Of a stretch of 64,000 bases of DNA, positions 19,469 to 32,133 are shown piece after piece. The stretch is from Prostheceraeus crozeri (lineage: Eukaryota; Platyhelminthes; Polycladida; Euryleptidae): contig CAJQUW010011247.1 of NCBI GenBank assembly GCA_907163375.1, positions 1 through 64,000 on the forward strand, written 5' to 3'. The notes below the pieces were generated by a model. That model made no database searches and was not told where the DNA came from. It saw only the letters and a program-made list of their open reading frames with translations. The first letter of the stretch is position 1. Each line of letters begins with the position of its first letter. Both the position numbers and the translations under genes were made by a program.

Positions 19469-21472
19469 CAGTAGACTCCGCCTATTGTGGACAGCCGTAT
19501 ATTGTGGACAGGTCACCACGAACAGAATTTTGCCCTAGTGAAATCCGCCGGATAATGTGGACAGCCGCCGTCTATTGTGGACACGTCATTGAGGCTATTT
19601 TTGACATTGGTTTTCCCAGCTTCTATCAGGTTCGGCTTTTCACTCGTTGCTATTTTTAGACATCTGGTTTTCCCAAAATTTATTTTTTTACATACATACC
19701 ACTGCATACTCTAAAACTGTTTCTACACACGATGAGCAAGCGATCTGCTTTCAAGCAATTCGACAAATCGACGTCGGGGAAAGTGGATCTCCTCGATCGC
19801 TTCAACGAGCTCAAGAAGGAATTCCCCAACATCGGCGTCCGTCAGGCGGCAGAACGATTAACCGTGTCGAAGAGCTTCCTCCACAAGATCATAAAGCAAG
19901 AAGCAGAGATTCGCCTTCATGTGACTGAAGATGGTGCTAGCCGAGCGAAGCGCAAGAGACACGGGAAGGATGTGGACGTTGAGAAGGCTCTCATGGACTT
20001 CTACAACTGGGCCAAAAGCAAGAACATCCCACTCAGCGGTCCAATATTGATGGAGAAGGCCCAGAAGATCGCTGAAGTAGCGGGTGTGGAGGATTTCAAA
20101 GCGACTGATGGTTGGTTCTCAAGATGGAAGAATAGGAACGGCATCGTTTTTGCCACTCTGCGGGGAGAAGCAGCGGAGGCGGACACATCAGGCGCGGAAG
20201 CTTTTCTGAAGAACGAGTGGCCCGAATTGCAACGCCGATTTCACCGGAAGGACATCTTCAATACGGACGAAACCGGGATCTACTTCCGTGCTCTCCCAGA
20301 TTCGACCTACGTGAGAGAACAGTCGAAGAGGACCACCAAAGGTTTCAAGACCTCCAAGGACCAGATTACAGCTCTGGTCACGTGCAGCCTGGAAGGCGAG
20401 AAGCTTCCTCTTCTCATTATTGGCCAGTCCAAATCCCCACGCTGCTTCAAAGGTGTCCGTCAGATGCCCTCTGTCAACTACAAGTCCAGCCGGAATGCCT
20501 GGATGACGGGGCCGATTTGGGAGGACTTCATCCGAGACCTCGACCGGGACATGGAACGACAAGGCCGCAAAATCCTGATGCTCGCCGACAACTGCAGCGC
20601 TCATGTGCCTGTTCCCGGGCTCAAGAATGTGACCGTGCGATTTCTACCCGCGAACACGACCTCCGTGTTACAACCCTGCGACCAAGGAATTATTCGGTCC
20701 ATGAAAGCAATCTTCCGAACAAATCTCCGCCGGAGAATCCTGGAACTGATCGAGACAATGGAAGATGACGACAAGATCTCAGCTCATGAGGTGGTGAAAA
20801 AGGTAGACATGCTTCAGGCCAAGGAAATGCTGGCTGCCGCTTGGAAGGCTGTGAAGACGGAGACCCTCATCAATTGCTGGCGAGAAGGAGGATTCTCCAA
20901 AGATCAGGAAGCCGAAGCTCAAGTTCAGGAAGCCCAAGACGTGATGATCGAGATCCCGGAAGACGTGACAGAGGAGCTCTTCCTCAACTGGGTGGCAATG
21001 GACGATGAAGTGGAAGTCGCGGATAAAGCCACAGCTGATGAAGTGACTCGACAGCTCGCCCAAGTCGTGGTTGACGCCAAGAACCAAGAAGGAGAATCCG
21101 CTGCGGCTAGCGACGACGAGAACGATGAGCCAGAGCCGGTCGCTTCGGCAAAGTTGATGCGGTCCGCCTTGGAGGTGCTAGAGCGGGGATACCGGCAGCA
21201 GGGATTCAAGATCAACGGATTCAGTGCGTGCATGGAAGCCTTCAGAGACCAGTTGCGCCGTAAGTTCCCACCGAAACAGACCAAGCTCACAGACTTATTT
21301 TGATAATATTATGTACAAGTACATACATATTTTGATACACAACAGTACTGTATTTGATATACAATAAAATTGTCTTACATGGCATTTTGGCTTTTACTTT
21401 TTAGAGGGGTATTTCGGTTATTGTGGACAGTTGCTCCTGGCCCGAGGTGTCCACAATAAGCGGAGTCTACTG
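19469..21472 (+). mobile_element. pogo/Tigger-type DNA transposon, apparently complete
   Basis: Termini are CAGTAGACTCCGC and its inverted match GCGGAGTCTACTG, flanked by TA on both sides (19467..19468 and 21473..21474), the target duplication expected of Tc1/mariner-pogo elements. The subterminal regions repeat TATTGTGGACA (four near-copies on the left, two on the right), probable transposase-binding sites. The element encodes one uninterrupted transposase. Confidence 0.9.
19732..21303 (+). CDS. pogo/Tigger-family transposase (523 aa)
   Basis: It catalyses cut-and-paste transposition of the element. An N-terminal helix-turn-helix (RFNELKKEFPNIGVRQAAERL) is followed by a CENP-B-type DNA-binding half with GWFSRWKNR. 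The DDE-type catalytic core has D179 in NTDETGIYF, D286 in MLADNCSAH and D317 in QPCDQGII (30 residues between the second and third, as in pogo). It ends with an acidic linker and a KFPPKQTKLTDLF tail. Length and all motifs are intact, so this copy may have moved recently. It is GC-richer than the surrounding host DNA. Confidence 0.93.
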   Translation: MSKRSAFKQFDKSTSGKVDLLDRFNELKKEFPNIGVRQAAERLTVSKSFLHKIIKQEAEIRLHVTEDGASRAKRKRHGKDVDVEKALMDFYNWAKSKNIPLSGPILMEKAQKIAEVAGVEDFKATDGWFSRWKNRNGIVFATLRGEAAEADTSGAEAFLKNEWPELQRRFHRKDIFNTDETGIYFRALPDSTYVREQSKRTTKGFKTSKDQITALVTCSLEGEKLPLLIIGQSKSPRCFKGVRQMPSVNYKSSRNAWMTGPIWEDFIRDLDRDMERQGRKILMLADNCSAHVPVPGLKNVTVRFLPANTTSVLQPCDQGIIRSMKAIFRTNLRRRILELIETMEDDDKISAHEVVKKVDMLQAKEMLAAAWKAVKTETLINCWREGGFSKDQEAEAQVQEAQDVMIEIPEDVTEELFLNWVAMDDEVEVADKATADEVTRQLAQVVVDAKNQEGESAAASDDENDEPEPVASAKLMRSALEVLERGYRQQGFKINGFSACMEAFRDQLRRKFPPKQTKLTDLF

Positions 21473-21474
21473 TA

Positions 21475-23575
21475 TCAGGAAAATTGCTAAGTTGGTAATG
21501 TTAGTCAGTTGTCAGGTATTATATTAGGTAATTGAGTCAATGATGTCAAAGACATGAAGCAGTTGCAGTTGCATGTACGATGTAGATACGTAATATGCAA
21601 TCTGCATTTTCATTCATCGGTGTAACACTTTAATGAAATGAAAGCGGAACTTAACAATGAATGATGTACGAACATTGTTGGCTCAGATAAATATGAGCAT
21701 TTTCGGAGCATATACCAAGAATTTGAATTTTGCTTGGGTCACTTGCTGGGGACACTGTGAAGTATTGCGTACAATCATGAATTCAGAGTCACAATACTTT
21801 GAAAGGAAATGAATTCTGACTACAGGCTTTGATAGAACTACAGTACAATTGATTGATGTGTCTCTCGATTTTATCAGGATTTTGTGAAGCTTGTAGCCTA
21901 TATGGGCCTTTTTCTAATATCAGTCTTATAGTGCAGTTAAGGCAGCATTTTATTTTTTAATGTTATCCTCTCCATCATGCTGAAAGCAATATGCACTTAT
22001 CTACAAACATGTAATTGAATTTGTGGTCTCACTTATTAAATATTATTAAATTGCATATATCTACATACAACATAAAATTCATTAAGGTTCCAGAGTTCCA
22101 GTTCGCCTGGATAAAGACATTTTTTTGAATTTTAAATAATCGAAGCTAGTTTGTGCCATTCGGAGCCGTGCTGACGAGCCCTTGTAAGGCAAAGCACTGC
22201 CTCTACGGGTGTCAAGGAATTTTCGTGCTTTAGCTGTTTAAGTCAGAGGACATCTTTCTACCTACGTGCAACATGCATCGGTATTTTGCCGATATAAAAT
22301 GTCTCGTGGGTTTCTTTTCTGAAGTCCAATATTTGTCATGAATTATTTTTGTAGGAGTTCATCAATAAATTTAATCGAGTTAAGAAAGGAGAATTATTTT
22401 ACATTTTTCCCCCAGAATAATTTTTCTCGATTTTCGTGCGGATGAGAGAACGTATTGCGAAGAAATTGTCCGACTAGAATCCATATACATGTATATTGCT
22501 ATATTGCGAAGTGGTGCCTCTCCATCGCTATCCGATGCAATAAAAATCCTCACGACTCTTATATATACGAGGTTCTTTCCTCTTATCTAAGAGAGTGGAC
22601 GAGGTCGCTGGGTGCTATCGTCCCGAAAATGACTCAGAACTGCGTTGTGTGCGCTGCTGAGATGATTTATCTGACGGTTTCGTCGAGTATGAGGTCGTTT
22701 GAATTTGGAAAAATCTAAATTGCGTTGAGGTGCAGATTTGCGAATGAATTCATCCCTTCTCAGGGAGTTAAAATATTCACGTTGAAGTACTTTCTGGAGG
22801 ATATCCGTATAAGGGATAATTCAAAGATAAAAATCCTGGGTAGTAGCATTTCGTTCAATGATTACGTGATCGCATTTTCCGATCTCTTGAATTACCTATC
22901 TTTGCTAAATTCTCTCAAGCTGAAATCTTATAAAGATATCTCTTTTTAAATGTACGAGCATCTACGTTTTTTCGTTTGACCAAGAAAGTCGACTATTTAG
23001 AGCAAATAGTCTTGATAAAGTATATTGTAGTACAGATGTGTACACTGCTCGAGAAAACTTAATCGATGGCAGCTGGCTTAATTTTGTCTTAAGCCGAACC
23101 ACGTCGAAGCCGTAGCTAAGACCATGTTAGCCGACTCCAGTAGGCAGCATGCTTACTATTCATGCGTTTAAGAAAAATCAGTTTTGATCTTTTAGCCTCA
23201 ATCTTGCTAATCTTCAAAATAATGATGTGATTTAGCTGCACGATTAACTAGAGGTTCAACTTGGCACCGTGGTGCGACTGTTGCCGGTTTGGATGGGGGC
23301 ATACCTCGGGTACTGTCAGGTCTTTGGGTCAAAGGGTGCGGAGCCGTAGGCAGTACATCCCATTTCTTGAATCATTCTTTAAGAGGAATCAATTTATATA
23401 ATTGCAGATGTCGCTAATTCAATGAGATTCTAGTCCACGGCACTCTTAATATACCTGTAGCGCATCACATTCCACGAGCTACGAGTCAGGCCGCATCGCA
23501 AACTTTGCCACTGGTCGAGTAGAGATGAATAGCGTGATTTCATGATTCGTGTACAAGTACGCATTATACAGCTTG
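21475..23575. other. Host DNA, no gene recognised
   Basis: AT-rich; only short frames are present and none resembles a known protein. Confidence 0.4.
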
Positions 23576-23590
23576 CATGCAAGTAGTTAT

Positions 23591-24412
23591 CATAGTGGTC
23601 TCCGTGGCACAGTGATTAAGTGCTTGGCCTAGCGATCTTTTGGTTCAGAGGTCGAGTCCCGTCATTGGAAGTCGGCAGGAAGGGCATTCGGACTAAAAGT
23701 ACCACAACGCTCCAGGAAAGTCTGAGGTACTTATGGGTTATCTCCCCCTACGTTTTCAAATTGGTCTAAAATCCGTAAAAATGAATCAATCATCGCAAAA
23801 CTTCAGATACACGTATTTGAGTATATTTTCTACCCAGATACAAAACATTATGCAAATCTGACAATCAATTTTTGAATTAGAAACGGTAACGTGAAGTGTA
23901 GCGATGTCAGCAGCTTGATCTGACCTTGTCTGTTCGACGCATCAATGTTGCTCGTGTGTGCATTGTTCTCTTTCCGTCTCCGTCTCATCCATTACTTTTT
24001 GAAATCTTCCCACGACCAGTACCCCACCACACCTTCCTTAAGTTAAGCACATTGATGGAAAGGACATGTTCTGGGTCATTATCACTCCAAGAGTTGTCAC
24101 GATATGACTTTGTTGACCTAGTGCTATCTGCCAAGACGATGAGGTCAGACGAAGTCAGATCAAGCTGCTGACTTCGCTACACTTCACGTCATCGTCTCCA
24201 ATTCAAAAATTAATTTCAGATTTGCATCAAATTCTGCAAGTGGGTAGAAAATATACTCAAATACGTGTCTCTAATGTTTTGTGATGATTGATTCATTTCT
24301 ACGGATTTTAGACAAATTTGGGGGAGGGGAGATAACCCATAAGTACCAAGTCCGACTATGTCAGCACCGTCCAAGCCCCCAGCATGAGGGAGTAGTGACG
24401 TTAAAGCTTCAA
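23591..24412 (+). mobile_element. tRNA-derived SINE, split by a foldback element
   Basis: The head GTCTCCGTGGCACAGTGATT carries a Pol III box A, and GGTCGAGTCCC resembles box B. The body holds AGGAAGGGCAT and the tail GTGACGTTAAA. A 15-bp target duplication CATGCAAGTAGTTAT flanks it (23576..23590 and 24413..24427). Removing the insert at 23726..24347 leaves about 192 bp, matching the copy at 63316..63520. Confidence 0.88.
23726..24347. mobile_element. Foldback/MITE-like element inserted in the SINE
   Basis: Its ends GGTACTTATGGGTTATC and GATAACCCATAAGTACC are inverted repeats. Homology of the two arms extends about 200 bp inward (23726..23925 against 24145..24347), around a unique centre. 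An 8-bp duplication with one mismatch, AAGTCTGA/AAGTCCGA (23718..23725 and 24348..24355), suggests hAT-like insertion. No transposase is encoded. Confidence 0.8.
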
Positions 24413-24427
24413 CATGCAAGTAGTTAT

Positions 24428-25598
24428 TGTGAGATGTTAATTTGCTATCTATTCGAAGACTAAGACCGTCAGACATCCTAGCCACTTTTCACTCATTCTA
24501 TGTCTGATATCTCTTTGCTACCTTGTCACGATGTTTTGAGAAAACATCGCTCAGCTTTATATTAAAAACGTTGACCGATGCAGACTGTTTCCAACTCCGC
24601 TAGACTGCTTCTTGTATATGAAATTTCGATAATACTAATTTCCATTTCTCACTAAGAAATGACTCTTGGAGCAGCATCAAATATCCAATCACTAACTTAT
24701 GAGTAATGTTCATGTTTGTCAAATCGACGATGTTTGGTCACATGAAGCACCTGTAACTTTATTGATTCTATTTTCCTCCGACAAACACATGAAATATTGT
24801 CGGATTTCATAACTTTGAATTGGAAGATATGGATTGATACAGCTGATATCAGGATTGAAATGATGTTATTTGCATACCGACCGAGTATGATCGATGATCG
24901 GATGCAATTAAGCAGTGAACCAATATTTCAATCCATCCCGGAAGGAATAGTTGGGATTTCGATCATGCTTTAAAGTCAACAAACAGTTCAGCGTTTCTAC
25001 TATTTGCGAAGAATTGCCATCCTCAGTCGAACGCAATGACTCGGCAATTTGAGTAATCGTGTGTATGAGAAACACGAATGCTTTCACATGAAAAGTTGCG
25101 TGACTATTGCATTATCCAAAGAACAACTTTTTGAGAATAAGGACGTAGAATCAGTAAACTTATTTAGTTCATTATTAAATTATTTGAATTTCGATAGGTG
25201 TAGCCACCATGAGATGTGCATTGGTTTCAGACGGCATTGTGGTTAGAGGGTGTGCTGGCATCCAGTGAGAATCCGATAAAATTTCGTCAGCCCGATCTGG
25301 TGCGAAATTGCTTCATTGAACTGAATTAAAACGTTTTAGAGGACTCGGGGCGCGACTTCAAATTAGCTCATCTAAATTTGTTAATTGTGTTGCTTAATAT
25401 AATATTTTTTCATTTTTTTAAATTTTAGCAATCGCATTTTCCTTGAATTGGGGTAGGGGGAAATGTCAAACACATACAAAAAACAATTCGTAATCAAAAG
25501 TGCAGTCGGTAGTCACTTCATGTATTCTCCATCACACCATTTCAATTTGTCCTTCGCCTTCTCCTTCCAAGTCCCCCAGTCTTCTTCTGTGTGTTCCA
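24428..25598. other. Host DNA, no gene recognised
   Basis: No coding or repeat signal could be supported. Confidence 0.4.
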
Positions 25599-27466
25599 TG
25601 TCTCTTTGGATGCAGTCCTTCCATCGAGTCCTTCACCTTCCCCTTCTTGTCATTGTGTCATCCATCTCTTCCACTTGTTTCACTACCCTTTCGTCTCCCA
25701 TCCTTACTACATGCCCTGTCCACCTCAGTCTCTTTTCCACCACTTTCTGTGTCACCGTCTTATTCAATCCTTCTTCCTCCCTCAGCTCCACCATTCTTCG
25801 TTTCTCCACCAACCCTGCACCACAGATGCGCCTTAAACAGTTATTTTCACACACTTGCAACATCTTTTGCTGTTGCTCGGCTTGTGCCATCGTTTCTACT
25901 CCGTATGTCAATGCTGGCAAGACACATGCTTCGAAAACCTTTCCTCGTATCCTCTGACCAATTTTTCTGTCCGCCAGCACTCCTGCCCATTTCCTGTATG
26001 CCCAGCTCCGGCCTGTATCCTTCTTACTTTTGCATCGCCCCGAGCATTTTCAGAGACCATTCCACCAAGGTACACAAACTTATCTACCTGCTTCAGTTCC
26101 ACTTCTTTCACACCCACAGCCAAGTCCTTCCACTCCCTGCCTATCCTTATCACTTCCGTCTTCACCAAGCTCATTCTCAGACCTTGACACAGTCCTATCT
26201 AATTTCTATCCCAGTCTTTCATTCAGCCTCTCTTCTAACTCAAATTCGTCCTTCGCTACTACCGCCAGATCATCCGCGTACAACAATTTCTTCATGGTTT
26301 CCTTTTCACTGCTAGATCCATTACCTACTAACTAGCTACATTACCATTATGAATAGAAATGTGCTCGAAGCACCACCCTGTCTTAGCCCTTTTCACTGCT
26401 AGCTCCATTACCTACTAACTAGCTACATTACCATTATGAATAGAAATGGGCTCAAAGCACCACCCTGTCTTAGCCCTTTTCACTGCTAGCTCCATTACCT
26501 ACTAACTAGCTACATTACCATTATGAATAGAAATGGGCTCAAAGCACCACCCTGTCTTAGCCCTTTTCACTGCTAGCTCCATTACCTACTAACTAGCTAC
26601 ATTACCATTATGAAAAGAAATGGGCTCAAAGCACCACCCTGTCTTAGCCCTTTTCACTGCTAGCTCCATTACCTACTAACTAGCTACATTACCATTATGA
26701 ATAGAAATGAGCTCAAAGCAGCACCCTATCTTAGGCCCATGTGCGCTTCGCTACGATCACTACCGCCGCTCTTGTGTTCTTGTACATATCTTTGATCACC
26801 CGCACATCATCTCCGTCAGCCTCCATCCACCTCAGCGTTGACATCACCAAACGTCTGGGTAACGTGTCGTATGCCTTCTCCAGATCCACAACGCAATCGC
26901 TATGTTACGATCCCTTTCCAATGCTTCACTACGAACATGCCATCGGTTGTGCTTCTCCCTTCCCGGAATCCTTGCTGTTCCTCTCCAAATTTATGACCAA
27001 GCTGTCCCTTAAGCCTGCTACATAGAACTCTTTCTACCACATAGAACCACCAGAAGTGTGTGCTGGGTCATTACATGCTCACCCGCAATAACTTTGCAGT
27101 CTTTTACTCGCCACATCTGCGATCTTCTCATTTTCTCATGATTCTTGCTCTGTCTCCCTTCTACTTCGTCTCTTGAACACATAATATTCTGCAGTTCCTC
27201 CTCTTAATGAAGTCCACTACTTTTCCGCCTTTACCGACATTTAGAGTCACCATACGCAATAAAAGTTGCTTTTCTCCGAAAATTCGCTCACTTTTCGCCA
27301 CAACCCGGTTATCTAGCGCGTCGGTTGCCCTATGCGCGGTAGCCCTGTCCGTAATATCATAGTGCGACATTTCCATTGAAAACTTGGGGTGGAATTTTTC
27401 ACAGGCCGCATGCCCTTGCTGACGCCCAATCACTGTTATTGGCCGTGGACCTAGACGGGTTGCCAT
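25599..27466 (-). pseudogene. Non-LTR retrotransposon remnant interrupted by a minisatellite
   Basis: Minus-strand order: endonuclease start (VTLNVGKGGKVVDFIKRR...VQETK) near 27161..27270; RT segment DLEKAYDTLPRRLVMSTLRW near 26780..26890; a tandem 87-bp repeat; the YADDLAVVAK box near 26300; and the C-terminal region (KVDKFVYLGG-like, then CVLPALTYGVETM, NNCLRRICGAG, RLRWTGHVVRM) down to about 25640. Frames are broken and much of the endonuclease and RT is missing. It is a fourth LINE lineage in this window. Confidence 0.75.
26341..26735. repeat. 87-bp tandem repeat, about 4.5 units
   Basis: The phrase CACCACCCTGTCTTAGCCC recurs at 26371, 26458, 26545 and 26632 with an exact 87-bp period, and a diverged partial unit follows. 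The array lies inside the LINE reverse transcriptase between the DLEKAYD and YADD motifs, so it arose after insertion or by expansion of LINE sequence. Confidence 0.92.
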
Positions 27467-30236
27467 CCAAGGCTAAAGAGGACCATCTCCCCAACTGGTT
27501 TTCTCTCCCAGTTTCCTTCTCGTAGCCTTTGCTTGTCGAAGCATGACCTGCAAGGCGTGGTTTGAAGTTGGAGTTTTCCTTCTTTTCTCCTGTGAACTGG
27601 TTAGGCTGAGGACCACAGGTAGACCTTCACATTTTTGGAGGACCATTTCTACCAGTAAGGGCACATTCGTAGACACCGAGCTGTTTATAGAGAGTATTAT
27701 CTCTATAAAACATGACGGATGCAGTTTATCGTAATACCCAGGACCCAAATGGCTTAATATAATATAATGAAATGTAGCTAATTATTGAATTAAATTTGAT
27801 ATAATATTATAATTTTCTTTTGGTTTAAGTTTAAAGGTTTTGTGTAATACCTCATAACCCTAGGATTTATCACGGATGGAACCGTAAAAACATTTGAATT
27901 GAACGTAAAATTATTATTGAGTAGTGTTTTACCTATTGTTTTATTCAATATTTATTCTCCATAATTCTCATGCTTCATTTCCATGGATTTATAGTTGGAA
28001 AGACTTTGGAGCATCTTATGATGTTGCTATTATTATTCTTGTATACTTGTACAAAATAATTGGACTACTATCCGGCAATCATCTTCAGGTAGGAGTTCAG
28101 ATATAAGAAATTAATTTGAAAGTGATATTTACAATGAGAAGAAATGGGATAACACAATGTACATGTAGATATGAACAGTTTGCAGTCACTTGGTTGCATC
28201 ATTAAATACTCCTGACTCTTTCCAACGATAAATCTTTAAATGACTGGTCGTGGTCAGGGCCTCTTCCATATTACCTCATTTCTATATTCATTGTTGTTTC
28301 AATATACATGTTCTCAATATTTCTCATGCCTTTTTTCCATGCATGATGCAAACGTGATCCATGCAAATAGGTATTGTTAAGTTAATCGATTTTATAAATA
28401 CTTCACAACTAAATTATTTTTCATGAAATTCAATAAAATGAAATTAAAATTCCTTACACCCTCCTTAAAACTCAAGATGATTAAATGTCACTATCAAAAA
28501 TGCGCAACAGCCCTTAACTACCGTCGAATTGGGTAACTGCTCCAGTACAGTGTTTCATCAATTTTCTTAGTTCTCATAAAGTGATAAAGCAGCGGCATTA
28601 TCCAACTATGAGGAATTGTGTAGAGCTTATAACCATGGATACTAATTTCTAATTCCAAGTTCGATTCTTCAAAACAGTCTACCAGACGCAAAATTCCTTG
28701 GAGATTTCGAATGTTAACTCAATTTGATAGAATGCATAATTTGGACACATAGTATCTGAATGCAGAAAATGATGATGCACTTACTAATTGGTCTGAGAAG
28801 ATATGCGACAAAAGTCTAAAGGATTAGACATTGTAAAAAAGTATGCATCTAAAGCCAATGAACTCCACACAATACAGTATATGTGAGGGAAATAATATCA
28901 TTAAAAGGAAATGATATAGCCGCTATTGTTTAGTAGTTATATCTTTTATATTATGTAATAGATGTATCGACCAGTCATTTCAGACCTCACCTGGAACAGA
29001 TTGCGGAGAAAGTGAATTATTAGTGTCTAGAGACAGATTGAGACGCATAAAACTTGCTCTTCAGCGAGCATGGTTAAAAGAGATAGTAACCTGGATATGC
29101 CAATTATAGGAGAACGTTCCTCTGTTGAAGTCTAGCAATATGTTACAATTATTGGATACGAACGCAAAGAAAACAGGAAACGATTCGGAACAAAGTCATT
29201 GTAACAAATCAGTAATAAGAAATTGAATCACTGAAGCAGTCTCTGTAATAGAAATTTATCATTCTAATTCAAATAATTTAACCAACTTTGCTGCAGCTTT
29301 TTTCAGTTTCGGTTTTCCCCGTGGGCTTATTCAACCTTCCTTCTGATGCATGAATGATAGGAAGCGATTTTGTCACATATTTTCCTCACTTTTCAATGGC
29401 AATCATTTCTTCTAGAATACATGAGGCGCAACCTGGTTCGATCAATTTATGAAAAATCTCAAAAGATTTAACCACCACGAAACACATTTCGGCCTACTGG
29501 ACTTTTATCAGTCGTAGGCAGGTTTGGACTAGGACTTGATCTAGAGAATATTCAAGCACGACATCAAATCACAAAGCCATCAGTGGACAATCTGTTTGGA
29601 TGGAGGGAATTATCCAGTAGGGACGTCTCACGGGAAGCGATTTCCCAAGATTATTTTTTTACTATGATTTTCGTAAATAGACATTATTACTTAGTCGTAG
29701 CACCTACCAGAAGCACGGCAGACGCTGCTAGATACTGCATTTCTGAACGGCTAGCGGCTTAAGTGTAATAAAAGTGATATGAACAGATAAATTAACAAGT
29801 TTCAACACTTATCTGATTTTGAAATGTCTGTCAAATTGCTTACGTTGAGATTTTGGATGCAGTTGTACCAGCAGCTTACTCCTGATGGGAATTATTCACT
29901 AAAACAATTATGGGAGATTTTAATGGAATTTCATGGCATAATTGATCTGTCATCTGCCGTGCGAGGTAGCAGGACGGCAAAGGCCCGTCAACACAGCGCC
30001 GCAAATTGACATAAATTTTCAGCTTGAAGTAATTTTCGATCAAAGCTATGAGTAGTCTTTCTTTGATTCTATCTTTGAACTTTCGAAATAATTGATAAAC
30101 ACATTAAAATTGTAATATGATGTATAAAATGGATGTATACAATGATAGATAGGAGGTGGATTAAAGAGGAGGATTATTTATAAAACCGTCGTAAAGCACT
30201 GAAGGGCTATGAAAAACGTTTGTTTTACTGCTTCAG
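27467..30236. other. Host DNA, no gene recognised; probably intronic
   Basis: AT-rich sequence with no coding signal. It lies directly upstream of the kinase exon and is probably intron of that gene. Confidence 0.4.
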
Positions 30237-30440
30237 ATCCTGGGCAAACCTACGGCTGGTGATAACGTTTCCCACAACGGTGGCAGTACCAAAGCCGTTC
30301 CGATGGCTCCAGCATTGAATTCGACCTCTCAACTCACCTGCCTCATCAACGAAAGTGATCTTTATCTCTTCAGCAAGATCGGCGACGGCTCCTTTGCTGT
30401 AGTTAAGAAGGGAGAATGGATCACTCCAACAGGGAGAAAA
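30237..30440 (+). CDS. Exon of a host ACK/TNK2-like non-receptor tyrosine kinase
   Basis: A 204-nt exon, phase 0 at both ends (68 codons), with a good acceptor (TTTTACTGCTTCAG) and donor (GTAAGT). It encodes a Ser/Thr-rich lead followed by TCLINESDL and the glycine-rich ATP-binding loop KIGDGSFAVVKKGEW. That arrangement, a T-C-L-I-x-E-x-D-L motif leading into GDGSF-VV--GEW, is characteristic of the ACK (activated Cdc42 kinase) family. The second loop glycine is replaced by alanine. The rest of the kinase lies outside the window or in exons I could not see, so flanking DNA, including one or both Polintons, may be intronic. Confidence 0.8.
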
Positions 30441-32127
30441 GTAAGTTCTCCACCTACTTGCCGATATGTCACCATTCAGTATTTCCTTAAATCTCCTCAC
30501 GACTTGTGGTAGATAATTGCACTTGTTTGTGTTTAGGCTGGCTACCTTGTTCTCCCGGCGCTCAACAGCGACGCAACAAAGTGCTCAGCGTTCCCTCTCC
30601 TCTTGCGGCAATTGTTCCGACTATCTTTCAATGAATGGAGTAAATTGGGTTCGGAATGTACAGTAATAGATCGGAGGCTCATGAATACGGTGTGAAAACC
30701 ATCGATTTGTTTTTTTGTGTTGAGCTATTCGTGTGCTGTTTGATTTACTCCTTGCTACATTCAGTGTGCAGGGTGTCGTCAAAAGTCCCAAAAGTCGGAG
30801 CGCAGCTGAGACTTTTGAGGGATAAAGATTTTGTGTGTGTGTTTAATAATTATAGATAAATTCTAAAATAATTGTAATTATAAAGAATAGAAGCAGTTCA
30901 GAGACAAGTACAGTACTGTGAAAGATTGGCGGATTGAGCTAATATGTTGCGTTCAAAAACGTGAAATGAAGGAGACAGCATTATTGATTCAGACAGAGCG
31001 CTCCAGATCGACATGACTCTATATATGGTTGAAAGATGACAACGGGCGTTTACATTAGCAAGATTAGAGATTGATAGGGTATAGCAATGTCCTCGTGTGG
31101 GCGCCTTGTTTCCAATAATAAAGGAATAATCAATAGGTAAATCTATCAGATTGTTCATCATTTTATAAATCAAAATCAAATCGAACATAATGCGACCCCG
31201 TTCCAATGAGGGCATGTTGAGAGCAATAAAATTTCAGCGTAATTCTTCTATGGCATAATTGTTTTTTTCCATAATTCCTATGTTAAAATTGTATGTATTA
31301 AGAAGATTTTATTGAACGCGTGATTGCTTTCACTCGTTAGCTATTTGCATTTATAAGATGCACTAGACGCTCTTCTCTGATGTTATCTTATTTCGTCTTA
31401 TATAATTTGATAGTATTTGTGGCTTCAGTTCAATATTTAGCTAACCTGAAGATTCCTGAACAACATGATGCATAGACTTCCGGGATGATGTCTCACCTAC
31501 CTGCCTGCCTGATAGTGCTTCTGCATTACAACGCATAACTTCACCCGAACCGTTAATCATCAATCGAATGGTCGCGAATTTTTCATCTCTCTAATGGGTT
31601 TCTTCGGTCGAGAAATCAGCACGTCTCCAGAATTGCACAAGTAGCTTGTCTCAAATATGATGCTTCGAGCTGGTTCATCGTCTTACAAACAATTGAAATA
31701 TTTATAAACTCTTCTCGAGAAGTTGGCTGTTCTGATGTAACATTTGATAGGAAGTTTCTTCCTTAATTCAACTTCATTAAATTAATGACAGAGAAGTAAC
31801 AGAATATTTCTTATCTTATCAGTCTGTTGAATATTTAAGACAGGACGGCAGTCAGATGATTACAATCATTTCATCCCACGCCGATAGAGATGCAACCGCT
31901 GGTCAACTTCCCCTCAAAGAAAAATCTGTCTGCAATTGAGGTAGCAGGATGATATTTGATGATAGAATTACTTGGAATAAACGAAGCGCTAATCGAAGAC
32001 AGTTCCCTATTAATATTCCTTCCGCTATCTTTCTCAACATCTGGGTGATTTCAACAGCAATTCTTGGCTGATTTATTCACTGCTTGTGAGTAGAATATTA
32101 CCGAGAAAATTATCACGAATATGAAGC
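30441..32127. other. Host DNA, no gene recognised
   Basis: Probably the intron after the kinase exon. It runs to the Polinton B insertion site. Confidence 0.4.
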
Positions 32128-32133
32128 AGTGTT
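32128..32133. repeat. Target-site duplication of Polinton B, left (AGTGTT)
   Basis: AGTGTT directly precedes the element's first base. The identical AGTGTT follows its last base at 56181..56186. Six base pairs is the standard Polinton duplication. Confidence 0.92.

Noticed and set aside
23597..23670. Possible tRNA gene
   Set aside because: Box A and box B-like words are present, but the segment is the head of a SINE with target duplications and two sister copies.
25500..26315. 271-codon plus-strand frame rich in Ser, Pro and His
   Set aside because: Antisense to a LINE reverse-transcriptase remnant that has clear RT motifs on the minus strand.
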